64,000 nucleotides of DNA from Saccharopolyspora_C sp047200635. GTDB lineage: Bacteria; Actinomycetota; Actinomycetes; Mycobacteriales; Pseudonocardiaceae. Shown here piece after piece: positions 53,327 through 62,272 of this stretch (its first letter is position 1; every line of letters begins with the position of its first letter). Under the pieces are notes generated by a model, which saw only the letters and a list, made by a program, of their open reading frames with translations, had not been told where the DNA came from and did not search any database. A program made the position numbers and the translations under genes. The DNA is taken from contig NZ_JBJZOI010000017.1 in assembly GCF_047200635.1 (NCBI RefSeq), positions 1-64,000 of the forward strand, given 5' to 3'.

Positions 53327-56300
53327 CACAGCTCTCCCTCTTCCCGGTCCGCCTCGGTGTCGGCCCCGAACCGCGTGGCCAGACCGGCGATGGTGTTCAC
53401 CTCGTACAGATCGCGCAGCGACATCTCGTAGCCCAGCTCCTGCTGGAGAACCCGGACCAGACGCATCGCCGCCAGCGAAGTGCCGCCGAGCGCGAAGAAG
53501 CTCTCCGCCGCGCTCAGCTCCTCCGGCGCGCGGTGCAGGACGCGCGCCCAGGCCCGCGCGAGCGCCCACTGCGCCGGGCCGTCGGGCTCGACGTGAGCCG
53601 ACGTGACCCGCACCGCGGGCAAGCGGTCGATGGCGACCTTCCCGTTGGCGCTCAACGGGAGTTCGCCGAGCACCGCGTAGCCACCGGGCAGCATGTAGGC
53701 GGGCAGGGCGTCGGCGAGCTCGGCGGTGACGACGTCGACGAGCTCGTGGAGGTCCGCCCGGCTGCTCGGCGCGGAGAGATCCTCGGCCGGGACCCGGCCG
53801 GCGACCATCGTGTGCACCCCGCGCTCGGTCGGGTGGAACCCCAGCGCGCAGGTTCCGATGCCCTCGGCGTGCAGCCGGTCGCGCAACCGCTGGAACAGGA
53901 ACCCCGCGGACAGCCGGGCCGCGTCGGTGTCCTCGCCTTCCCAGGTGACCACGGACCGCCCGGCGCGCAGGACCGCGTGCGCGTCGGTGACGCGGTCGAA
54001 CACGCCGAACTCGGCGAGGTCCAGGCGGCGGGTGCCGTCCTGCTCGGTGTACTCGTCGGCACCGGTGCGCGCGAACGCGGCCATCCGCAGCGGCTCGGGC
54101 GCGAAGCCGCCTGCCCCGGATCCGGGGCGCACGCGGCACAGCACGGTGTCCTGCTCACCGATCCGCTCGTCGGTGATCTCCACCTCGCAGGGCACTCCGC
54201 GAGCTTCGAGCTCGGCGGTGAGCAGGCCCAGCAGGTGCCCGGCCTCCAGCACGGCGAACTCGCGGGACCGCTCCCCCTGCAGCGGGACGATCGCCGGCCA
54301 GTGCGCCACCAGCGCGATCTCGTCCCCGCCCCCGAGCACCCGCCCGGCCAGCGGATGCGCGCGGAGTTCCCCGGTCAGCGGATGGTGGTAGTGCGCACCG
54401 CGCAAGCTCGGCTCCGTGATGCCGGCGAACACGCGCACCCCGTAGGTCCCACCGGCGGACGGGTAGCGGTACTTCGGCGTCGCCCGGCCGGGCAGCTCCA
54501 CCGCGGTGCAGCTCCCCAGCACCGCGCCCCAGCCCGGGGCGTCGAGCCGGGCGTGCTCGCGGATCGCCGGGACCGAGTCCCGGACCTCGTCGTGCCACTT
54601 GCGGAGCAGGCCGGGATCCACCTCCTCGTCCAGGAAGCGGCGGTAGCTCTTGGCCGCGGCGTGCACCTCGGGATCGGGCGCGTGGCCGAGCCGGTGCACC
54701 GGTTCGGCGTCGTGCAGCACCCCGTGCCCGGCCAGCAGGAAGCCCGCGCGGTCGACCTCCGGGTCCCCGCCCTCGCCGAGCCGCCGTTCGGCGGCGACCA
54801 GGTGCCCGACGAGCCGCTTGCCGTCCGCGTCGTCCTGGACGGTGACCACCGCGCGGTCCACGCCGGGGAGGCGGGACAGCTTCGCGGTGATCTCCTCCAG
54901 CTCGACGCGGTAGCCGTTGAGCTTCACCTGGAAATCCGTGCGCCCCAGGAACTCCATCCACCCCGAGCGCGACCACCGCCCCACGTCCCCGGTCCGGTAC
55001 AACCGACCCAGCACCGGATGCTCCACGAACCGCTCCGCCGACAACCCCGGGTCGCCCCAGTAGCCCAGCGCCACGCCAGCGCCACCGATGTGAATCTCAC
55101 CGGCGACCCCCGCGGGGCAGTGCCCGCCCCACGGATCCAGGACGTACATGCGCTGCCCGGGCATCGCCACGCCGTAGGGGACGCTCACCCAGCCCGGATC
55201 GACCTCGCCGACCTCGAACCACACCGACCAGATGCTGCCCTCCGTCGCACCCCCCAGACTCACCACCAGCGAGCCGGGTGCGACGCGGCGGAGCTCGTCG
55301 GGCAGCGAGGTGGGGATCCAGTCGCCGCTGAGCAGGAACAACCGCAGCGACGCGAGGGCTTCCGGGTTCTCCGCGACCTGATCGGCGAGCAGGCCGGCGA
55401 GCTGCGGAACGCTGTTCCACACCGTCACCCCGTGCCGCCGCACCAGCTCGGCCCACCGGGCCGGATCCCGGGTGTCCTCCTGAGCCGGGAAGACGACGGT
55501 GCCACCGGCACCGAGCATCCCGAAGAGGTCGTAGACCGAGAGGTCGAAGCTCAGCTCGGAGAGCGCGAGCACGCTGTCCTCCGGCCCCACGGCGAAGCGG
55601 TCGTTGACCGCCAGGATCGTGTTCACCGCGCCCCGATGGCTGATCGTGACGCCCTTGGGGGCACCGGTCGAACCCGACGTGAAGATCACGTACGCGGTGT
55701 CGTCCGGGGTGATCTCGGGCAGGCGCACCGCCGGGTCCGGGGTGGCCGCCAGCAGGTCCTCGATCACCACCAGCTCGACGTCGTCCAGCGCGCCGACGTC
55801 CGCTCGCAGGCGCTGCTCGCGGGAGACCAGCAACGTCCGCACCCCGGCCTGCGCCAGCACCTCCCCGATCCGGCCGGCGGGCCACTCCGCGCTCATCGGC
55901 ACGTAGGCCCCGCCCGCGCTCATGATGCCGAGGGTGCCGACCACCTGCGCGTAGCCCTTCTCGGCGAGCAAGCCGATCAGCGCCCCCTCGGCGCCCTCCG
56001 CCAGCCCGGCCGCCACCAGGTGCGAGTCGCGGTGCAGCTCGGCGTGACCGAAGCGCTCGCCGCGGGCCGCGTCGACCACCGCGGTCCGGCGGGCGTGGTC
56101 CGGATCGTCCTTCCAGCGCTCGCACAGCGACACCAGGGTCTCCGCGCTGCGGGGGCGGTCCTGGTCGTTGGCCCCCGCGATCAGCGCGAGGTCGGCGGAG
56201 GGCAGCGGCGGCACCGGGAAGGAATCCGCCTCCCAGTCCAGCTCCGCCAGCCGCTCCAGCGACCAGCAGTACGCCGCGTGCATGTCCTCGACCACCCGCT

Positions 56301-59300
56301 CGTCGAAGAGCTGCTCGACGTAGTCCCACTCGGCGACGAACCCCTCGGCCGTCTCGTAGGCCTTGTTGTCCAGCCACACCTGCGAGGTCTGCGAGATCGA
56401 GTAGTCCACGCCCAGGTACCCGTCGTCGAGCACCAGCTCGAACAGGTTCGCCGAATCACCCGTCCCGAGCGTGCTGGTGAGCACCGCGGGCGCGACGACC
56501 TGGTCGACCGGCAGCCCCCGGGTGGTCTTCAGCAGCCGCTGCACGTCCACGCCGTCGAACAGGTTGTGGTCGATGTCCCGGAGCAGTTCGTCGTGCACCC
56601 CCCGCAACTTCGCCGCGACGCTCAGCTCCGCGCTCGTGCGGTGGTCGAACAAGCCCAGCACCGTGAAGTCCCCGACCAGGTCGGGCACCTCCGGGTGCAG
56701 CGGCAACCGGTTGAACAGGGTCAGGTTCACGCACAGCCGGTCCTGCCCGCTCCACGTGCCCAGGACGCGCCCGTAGACCTCCAGGACCAGGGCGGTGGGG
56801 CTGATCCCGAAGCGTCGGCACTTGCCGGACAACTCCCGCCACACCGGCGCGGCGATCACCGCGCTCTTCCGCCGGAAGTGCGGCTTGCCCACCTCGGAGG
56901 GGCGCATCCGGACGGGCAGGTTCAGGTCGATCCGGTAGTCGGCGAGCTTGCCCTCCCAGTACTCCTGCGCCTCCCCGAGGAGCTCGCTCTCCCGCACCCG
57001 CTCGTAACCCAGCACGTAGTCGCGGTAGCTGACGCCCAGCTCGGGCAGCTCCAGGGCGGGCTCCCGGTAACGGCGCGCCCATTCGCCGAACAGCACGCCG
57101 AAGCTGGTCATGTCCACGACGATCGCGTCGAAGCTGACGTGCAGCCGGTGCACGCCGTGCAGCGTGCTGACCACGACGTCGAACAGCGGGTACCGCTGCG
57201 GGTCGTAGGTCTTGTGCGACAACCTGCCGCGCAGCTCCGCGAGCTGCTCCGGATCGTGGAACTCGTGGTGCTCCACGCGGTATCGGGGAACCTCGGGCAG
57301 GAACCGCTGCTCGCCGTCCTCGAAGACGGTCCGCAGCGCGTGGTGGCGCAGCAGCAGGCCGTTGAACGCCTCCTCCAGCCGCGCCACGTCCAGCTCCGCG
57401 TACTTGAACTCGGTGTAGACGTGCGTGGAGAGGTCGCTGAGCTCGAAGTTGTGGAACCGGCCCAGGTAGTAGGTCTGCTGCACGTTGGTCAGCGGGAACG
57501 GTTCGTGCAGGTTCGCCCGGTCCACGCCCTCGATCACGAAGTCCCGGTAGGCGAACTCGCCCGCCCCCGAGCGGACCAGCGGGACCAGTCCGCGCACCGA
57601 CTTCTCCCGGAACAGGTCCCGGATCTTCAGATCGGTCCCCAGCACGCTGTTGATCCGGTTGACCAGCAGGATGCCGAGGATGCTGTTGCCGCCGGACCAG
57701 AAGAAGTCGTCGGTGACGCCGACCTCCCGACCCAGCACCGCCTGCCACAGCTCGCACAGCCGGGCCTCCAGCTCGGTGCTGGGCGCGACGTGCCCGGACA
57801 CCCGGTGCGGCGCCGGGTCGGGCAGGGCGCTCCGGTCCACCTTGCCGTTGACGTTGAGCGGCAGCTCGGCCAGCGGGACGAGCACGGTGGGCACCATGTA
57901 CTCGGGCAGCGCCGCGGCCAGGTGCTCGTGGATCTCCTCGGTGCGGCCGGGGTCGGTCACCACGTAGGCGGCGAGGAACCGGCCGTCGCCGTGCTCGACG
58001 TGGGCGCCGTCGGCGACGACCACGAGGCTCTGCGACACCGCCGGGTGATCGCGCAGCACGTTCTCGATCTCGCCGAGCTCGATCCGGTGCCCGCGCAGCT
58101 TCACCTGGAAGTCGTTGCGGCCGGCGAACTCCAGCTCACCGCCCGGCAGCGCCCGGACCAGGTCGCCGGTGCGGTACATCCGCTCGCCCTCGCGCACCAG
58201 GTCGGGCACGAAGCGGTCGGCGGTCTGCTCTTCGTCGTTGAGGTACCCGCGCGCCACCCCGCTGCCCGCGACGTGCAGCTCACCGACCACTCCCTCCGGC
58301 AGCGGCCTCCCCCGCTCGTCGAGCACGTAGCACCGCGTGTTCGCCACGGGACGCCCGATCGGCACCGGGCCGGGCGCACCGGTGAGCCGGTGGGCCGTGG
58401 ACCACACGGTCGTCTCAGTGGGGCCGTAGACGTTCCAGCACTCCAGCACCGCTTCGACGAGCTCGGCGGCCAGGTGCGGCGGTAACGCCTCCCCGCCGCA
58501 CAGCGCCCGCACCGGGAGCCTCCGCCCGCCGAGGCGCGGCACCAGGAGCTGCCACAGCGACGGGGTCGCCTGCATGACGGTGACGCCGCCCCGGTCCACC
58601 AGCGCGAGCAGCTTCTCGATGTCGAGCAGGTCCTGCTGCCCGGCGAGCACCACGCACCCGCCGCGCATCAGCGGCAGGAAGACCTCCAGCGTGGAGATGT
58701 CGAACGCGATCGTGGTCACCGCGAGGACGCGGTCCGCGGGCCCGAACCGGATCCGCTCGGCGATGTCCGCGGCGATGTTGGCGAAGTTGCGGTGCTCGAC
58801 GGCCACGCCCTTGGGAACGCCGGTGGTGCCGGAGGTGTGGATGACGTAGGCGAGGTCGTCCGGGTCGACCGCGATGTCCAGGTCGTGGCCCTCGCGCGCC
58901 CGCACGGCCTCGCGGGTGTCGGGGTCGTCCAGCGGGACCAGCGGAACGCCGGTGCCGGAGGCGGCCAGCGCGGCGGAGCCGGGGGCGTCGGTGAGCACCA
59001 GCGCGGGCTCGGAGCCGGACATGATCAACCCGATCCGGTGGAGCGGCGCGTCCTTGTCCAGCGGAACGTAGGCGCAGCCGAGCTTGAGGACCGCAAGCAA
59101 CGCGATCAGCAGGTTCGCGTCGCGATCGAGGTGCACCGCGATCGGCGCGCCGCGCGGGGGGCCGAAGCGATCCCGCAGGTGCTGGGCGAGCCGGTTCGCC
59201 GCTTCGTTGAGCTCCCGGTACGTCCACACCACCTCCTCGTGCACCAGGGCCGGCGCCTCCGGCGTCCGCCGGGCCTGCCGCTCGATCACGTGGTGGATCG

Positions 59301-60444
59301 GGGTGGGATCGAAGTTCGCGGGCGCCGGGACGAGTTCGAGGCGGTGCCGGGCGGGTGGGGCGAGCGCGGTCAGATCGCCGAAGGAGCGGGTGCCGTCGCG
59401 CGACTCCGGGATTTCTCCGAAGAATGCGTCCAGCTGCTCGGGCAGTCGCGCGAAGAACGGCAGATCGCGCGGGTACGAGATCCTGAGCGCGGCGCGGCGC
59501 GGGCAATGCCGCAACACGACCACCGCTCCGGGCGGCTCCGGCGAGTCCCAGCCGACCTGCACCACGAATCCCGAGTCGGGCCAGTCGCCGAACACGTCGG
59601 AGAACTCGTAGAAGGGGTTCTCCACAACGCTCAGCGGGACCTCGCCCAGGGCGGCACCGACGTCTCGCACCGCGGATTCGGCGGATACCTCGGCGAACCG
59701 CACCAGCGTCCCGGCGGAGGTGTTCACCGCGTGGCTGAACACGGCTCGCTTGCGCGAATTCATCAGCAGTTGCAGCGCCAGCGACAGCCGTTCCAGGTGG
59801 AGGACATCGATCCCCGCGGGCACCGCGCGCTCCACGGCGTCCCTGGGCGCCTCCGCGCCGGAGCGAGCCGCCGGGGCGCTCCACCGGACGTGGTCATCGG
59901 AGCACTCCCGCCACCGCCGACGAATCCGGCGGGACTCCCGCTCGGCCCGCGCGTACTCCTCGAAACAGCTCTCCCCCGCCCCCTCGGCCGCACCGCCGGG
60001 CGCGGTGGGAGCTGACCGGGAAGCATCCCGGCTGAGCTCGATGATCGCGTCCACGCACACGTCGACCAGCGCCTCCCGCGCCGCGACCGCGGTCGGCGGG
60101 CGCCCGGCCGCGCCGGGGCACCGGGTGCTGGTGAACGAGGTCGTTCTCCCCTGCTGCCCCAGCTCGCAGGTCGCGACGAGGCCCCCGGACGCTCGCACCA
60201 GGTCGAGGCGGAGGCACCCGCCCCCGGTCACCGGGGAGTCGGTGCCGAACACGAGCTCGTGCGCCCACTCGGGTCCGGGAAGGCTCCCGGGCTCCAGCAC
60301 GACGAAGTTCGGATCGTCCCGGCCCGACCACGATCCCGATGCGTCACGCACGCAGGCGGAATGCCCGGCATCGAGCAGATAACTGACAGCGGAATCTGCG
60401 AGCGAACAGAATTCACCGCCGAAAAAAACAGCAAGTCGCCGCAC
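53326..60444 (-). CDS. NRPS, althiomycin-type synthetase 1 (Gly - thiazole)
   Basis: 2372 residues. Residues 1-370 are unusual: the first 30 resemble the Rossmann start of a formyltransferase, and about 210-350 look like the C-terminal half of a condensation domain; neither active site is seen. Then A (380-875), code DILQLGVVWK = Gly; T (S921); Cy (985-1410), DxxxxDxxS at 1106-1114; A (1440-1865), code DLYNLSLIWK = Cys, interrupted by an FMN oxidase domain (about 1905-2235, KYRYPSAGGTYG); the A end with NGK; T (GGTS, S2323). It makes glycyl-thiazole on the last carrier. Start GTG 60444 has GAGGGG six bases upstream; a GTG nine codons earlier lacks one. Confidence 0.92.
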   Translation of the reverse strand: MRRLAVFFGGEFCSLADSAVSYLLDAGHSACVRDASGSWSGRDDPNFVVLEPGSLPGPEWAHELVFGTDSPVTGGGCLRLDLVRASGGLVATCELGQQGRTTSFTSTRCPGAAGRPPTAVAAREALVDVCVDAIIELSRDASRSAPTAPGGAAEGAGESCFEEYARAERESRRIRRRWRECSDDHVRWSAPAARSGAEAPRDAVERAVPAGIDVLHLERLSLALQLLMNSRKRAVFSHAVNTSAGTLVRFAEVSAESAVRDVGAALGEVPLSVVENPFYEFSDVFGDWPDSGFVVQVGWDSPEPPGAVVVLRHCPRRAALRISYPRDLPFFARLPEQLDAFFGEIPESRDGTRSFGDLTALAPPARHRLELVPAPANFDPTPIHHVIERQARRTPEAPALVHEEVVWTYRELNEAANRLAQHLRDRFGPPRGAPIAVHLDRDANLLIALLAVLKLGCAYVPLDKDAPLHRIGLIMSGSEPALVLTDAPGSAALAASGTGVPLVPLDDPDTREAVRAREGHDLDIAVDPDDLAYVIHTSGTTGVPKGVAVEHRNFANIAADIAERIRFGPADRVLAVTTIAFDISTLEVFLPLMRGGCVVLAGQQDLLDIEKLLALVDRGGVTVMQATPSLWQLLVPRLGGRRLPVRALCGGEALPPHLAAELVEAVLECWNVYGPTETTVWSTAHRLTGAPGPVPIGRPVANTRCYVLDERGRPLPEGVVGELHVAGSGVARGYLNDEEQTADRFVPDLVREGERMYRTGDLVRALPGGELEFAGRNDFQVKLRGHRIELGEIENVLRDHPAVSQSLVVVADGAHVEHGDGRFLAAYVVTDPGRTEEIHEHLAAALPEYMVPTVLVPLAELPLNVNGKVDRSALPDPAPHRVSGHVAPSTELEARLCELWQAVLGREVGVTDDFFWSGGNSILGILLVNRINSVLGTDLKIRDLFREKSVRGLVPLVRSGAGEFAYRDFVIEGVDRANLHEPFPLTNVQQTYYLGRFHNFELSDLSTHVYTEFKYAELDVARLEEAFNGLLLRHHALRTVFEDGEQRFLPEVPRYRVEHHEFHDPEQLAELRGRLSHKTYDPQRYPLFDVVVSTLHGVHRLHVSFDAIVVDMTSFGVLFGEWARRYREPALELPELGVSYRDYVLGYERVRESELLGEAQEYWEGKLADYRIDLNLPVRMRPSEVGKPHFRRKSAVIAAPVWRELSGKCRRFGISPTALVLEVYGRVLGTWSGQDRLCVNLTLFNRLPLHPEVPDLVGDFTVLGLFDHRTSAELSVAAKLRGVHDELLRDIDHNLFDGVDVQRLLKTTRGLPVDQVVAPAVLTSTLGTGDSANLFELVLDDGYLGVDYSISQTSQVWLDNKAYETAEGFVAEWDYVEQLFDERVVEDMHAAYCWSLERLAELDWEADSFPVPPLPSADLALIAGANDQDRPRSAETLVSLCERWKDDPDHARRTAVVDAARGERFGHAELHRDSHLVAAGLAEGAEGALIGLLAEKGYAQVVGTLGIMSAGGAYVPMSAEWPAGRIGEVLAQAGVRTLLVSREQRLRADVGALDDVELVVIEDLLAATPDPAVRLPEITPDDTAYVIFTSGSTGAPKGVTISHRGAVNTILAVNDRFAVGPEDSVLALSELSFDLSVYDLFGMLGAGGTVVFPAQEDTRDPARWAELVRRHGVTVWNSVPQLAGLLADQVAENPEALASLRLFLLSGDWIPTSLPDELRRVAPGSLVVSLGGATEGSIWSVWFEVGEVDPGWVSVPYGVAMPGQRMYVLDPWGGHCPAGVAGEIHIGGAGVALGYWGDPGLSAERFVEHPVLGRLYRTGDVGRWSRSGWMEFLGRTDFQVKLNGYRVELEEITAKLSRLPGVDRAVVTVQDDADGKRLVGHLVAAERRLGEGGDPEVDRAGFLLAGHGVLHDAEPVHRLGHAPDPEVHAAAKSYRRFLDEEVDPGLLRKWHDEVRDSVPAIREHARLDAPGWGAVLGSCTAVELPGRATPKYRYPSAGGTYGVRVFAGITEPSLRGAHYHHPLTGELRAHPLAGRVLGGGDEIALVAHWPAIVPLQGERSREFAVLEAGHLLGLLTAELEARGVPCEVEITDERIGEQDTVLCRVRPGSGAGGFAPEPLRMAAFARTGADEYTEQDGTRRLDLAEFGVFDRVTDAHAVLRAGRSVVTWEGEDTDAARLSAGFLFQRLRDRLHAEGIGTCALGFHPTERGVHTMVAGRVPAEDLSAPSSRADLHELVDVVTAELADALPAYMLPGGYAVLGELPLSANGKVAIDRLPAVRVTSAHVEPDGPAQWALARAWARVLHRAPEELSAAESFFALGGTSLAAMRLVRVLQQELGYEMSLRDLYEVNTIAGLATRFGADTEADREEGEL
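54897..55043. repeat. 147-base near-identical repeat in Cys A domains (copy in synthetase 1)
   Basis: Partner of 46051-46197; same orientation, one difference seen. Confidence 0.85.
55140..55269. repeat. 130-base near-identical repeat in Cys A domains (copy in synthetase 1)
   Basis: Partner of 46294-46423; about five differences. Confidence 0.75.
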
Positions 60445-60450
60445 TGAATA

Positions 60451-60456
60451 CCCCTC
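60451..60456 (-). promoter_or_regulatory. Ribosome site fixing the GTG start of synthetase 1
   Basis: GAGGGG on the minus strand, six bases before GTG 60444. Confidence 0.7.
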
Positions 60457-60890
60457 ATCAAGCGAGCGCACGCCACTCGTGAAAAGTCACAGCGGCTTTG
60501 CCCGAACAGTCTCCACCGGAACCGCGTCCGGCGGAGCGACGCAGAAGAAAAACGGCGCTCTAGACGACAGACTTCAACTCATACACCCCAGTGCACAGTA
60601 GGTCGGCGACCCCAGTCATCACCGATGCACGAACCGTAACAAGACCGGACGGAAGCATCAAGAGCCGATAACTCCCACCCCGAACGCGCCCACTCGCGAA
60701 CCGTTACGGTCAGCACAGGAAACTACGCAACGAACTGCCGGAAACGCTGGTTGCGTGACATCCCGGAACCACGCCGAACAATCCGGGCACCGTACCCGCA
60801 CCGCGGGCGGCGACCGCGAACCAGCACACCTGCGTGAGGTGGAACGCGCGGCCACCGCGATGCGCACCTGCCGTTCCAACCGGGGGGGCG
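60457..60890. promoter_or_regulatory. Upstream region of the althiomycin-type operon
   Basis: About 430 bases without a supported gene and somewhat less GC-rich than its flanks. It contains two copies of a CGAACCGTnAC motif (about 60630-60640 and 60698-60708). The second is part of an 11-base palindrome ACCGTTACGGT (60700-60710). These could be operators for the minus-strand operon. No clear -35/-10 pair was identified. Confidence 0.45.
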
Positions 60891-62150
60891 TCAGCGCGAC
60901 TTCCGCGATCGCGCACGCCCATCAGCGCGCCGCCGGCGCGGGGTGCCGCGGGTTCGTGCTCCGGCACCGGACTGGGCCAGGTAGACGATCCAACCGAGGA
61001 CGGCCAGCCACACCCAGCTGATGAGCCGGTAGACCAGCACCGCGGCCGCGGCCGGCGCGGCCGGGAGGCCGAAGGCGACCAGCACGCCGAACAAGCCCGC
61101 CTCGGCGGGACCGGCACCACCGGGGAACACCTGCAGGGCGATGCTGGCCTGCACCACCAGGAACCCGGTGACCAGTGCGGCCCACGGCACCAGGTGCCCG
61201 GTCGCGGCGATGCTGGCGAAGAGGCTCGCGATGTCCAGGGTCCAGCTCATCGCCGCGAGGAAGAAGACCGCGATCCACCGCCGTCGGCTCGGACGCCAGA
61301 GGAGGACCTCGCCGGAGAGCTCGTGCCATGCCCGCGCCGCGCGCGATCGCCCGGCCGGCGCGGAGGTGCTCCCGCGTCGCCCGGCCGGGGCGCGGCCGAG
61401 GAGCGCCCACGCTCCCCACGCGGCGAGAAGCACGGCCACCGCTGCGGGCGCCGCGATGAAACCCGACACCTGACCGCTCCAGCCGAGTCCGAGCAGCCCC
61501 AGGACCAGCAGGGTCAGCATCGCGACGATCCCCGCCAGCAGCGAGGACCACGCGGCCAGGGCCACCGTCACCCGAAGCTGCCGCAGCCGGTACGTCGCAT
61601 AGGCGAAACCGGCGGCGTTGCCGACGCCGGGCAACGTCGTCGACAACGCGTTCTCCGCGAAGTTGACCGCCTGCACCGTGCCGAACCGCAACCGGGCACC
61701 GCCCGTTCGCAGCAGAACGCGGTGCGACTCGCCGTACAGCACGAGCGCACCCGTGCCCAGCAGGATCGCGATCCCGACCCATCCGGTTCGGAGCGAGGCC
61801 AGCTCGAAGCCCAACCCGCGCGCATCCGCCGTCGCGGCCGGCAGCTGCCACGCCAGGAGGCCGAGCCCGATCAGCGCGACGCCCCAGCTCGCCAGCGCTC
61901 GCCACGCCTTGCGCCCGCGCCCCCGGGCCACCGCACGATCCGCGCTCGGCGCGGGGGAGAACCCCCGGCGCCCGGACAGCTCCGGGATGTCGCGCCCCGG
62001 GGGCTCCGCGGCCCGCGCCGAGGCGTTCCCGGCGCCCGAGCTGCCGTCCGCGCGAGCCTCGCGCGGCGCGGCTTCCTCCTGCGCGCGCAGCGGTGGTCGA
62101 TCCTCGGTCCTCCGGGGCCAACGGTTCAACGCAGCTCCTCGACGAGGCAC
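60891..62150 (-). CDS. Lysylphosphatidylglycerol synthase TM-like / flippase-type membrane protein
   Basis: About 419 residues. A disordered, charged N-terminus (about 1-80) is followed by eight or so helices in the pattern of the YbhN/AglD/LPG-synthase transmembrane family, with conserved blocks FAENALSTTLPGVGNAAGF and FPGGAGPAEAGLFGVL. Members are thought to move or act on polyprenyl- or phospholipid substrates. There is no C-terminal aminoacyl-transferase domain, so it is not a full MprF. It lies beyond the likely operon promoter, so membership of the peptide cluster is doubtful. The start is uncertain within the disordered tail. Confidence 0.7.
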   Translation of the reverse strand: MPRRGAALNRWPRRTEDRPPLRAQEEAAPREARADGSSGAGNASARAAEPPGRDIPELSGRRGFSPAPSADRAVARGRGRKAWRALASWGVALIGLGLLAWQLPAATADARGLGFELASLRTGWVGIAILLGTGALVLYGESHRVLLRTGGARLRFGTVQAVNFAENALSTTLPGVGNAAGFAYATYRLRQLRVTVALAAWSSLLAGIVAMLTLLVLGLLGLGWSGQVSGFIAAPAAVAVLLAAWGAWALLGRAPAGRRGSTSAPAGRSRAARAWHELSGEVLLWRPSRRRWIAVFFLAAMSWTLDIASLFASIAATGHLVPWAALVTGFLVVQASIALQVFPGGAGPAEAGLFGVLVAFGLPAAPAAAAVLVYRLISWVWLAVLGWIVYLAQSGAGARTRGTPRRRRADGRARSRKSR

Positions 62151-62272
62151 ATCCCGCTCTCACCTCGATCGAGCGTCTCCGGTGTCCACCCCGCCCGGGG
62201 AGGGGCGAAAGTCACCGGCCGGGGCGCGCGGCGACCACCGCCGAGGTCCACTCCCGACCGGTGACTCGCGGC

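Noticed and set aside
37475..53431. A plus-strand open frame of more than 5300 codons opposite synthetase 2
   Set aside because: It mirrors the codon bias of the real minus-strand gene. Its translation is Arg/His/Gln-rich without domains, while the other strand gives perfect NRPS/PKS domains.
53327..54139. Upstream extension of synthetase 2 to 54139
   Set aside because: It runs antiparallel to nothing but overlaps the C-terminal oxidase and T domains of synthetase 1 in another frame. The TubC docking domain begins at ATG 53326.
33333..60444. Methyloxazoline peptide (alpha-methylserine from the SHMT, heterocyclised by a Cy domain)
   Set aside because: Both Cy modules have exact cysteine codes, and the SHMT belongs to a different operon on the other strand.
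53326..60444. Active formyltransferase domain at the start of synthetase 1
   Set aside because: Only the first strand-helix resembles it; the Asn-His-Asp catalytic motif is not seen.
60658..60879. Small minus-strand ORF between synthetase 1 and the flippase-like gene
   Set aside because: Composition and lack of similarity suggest promoter DNA rather than coding sequence.
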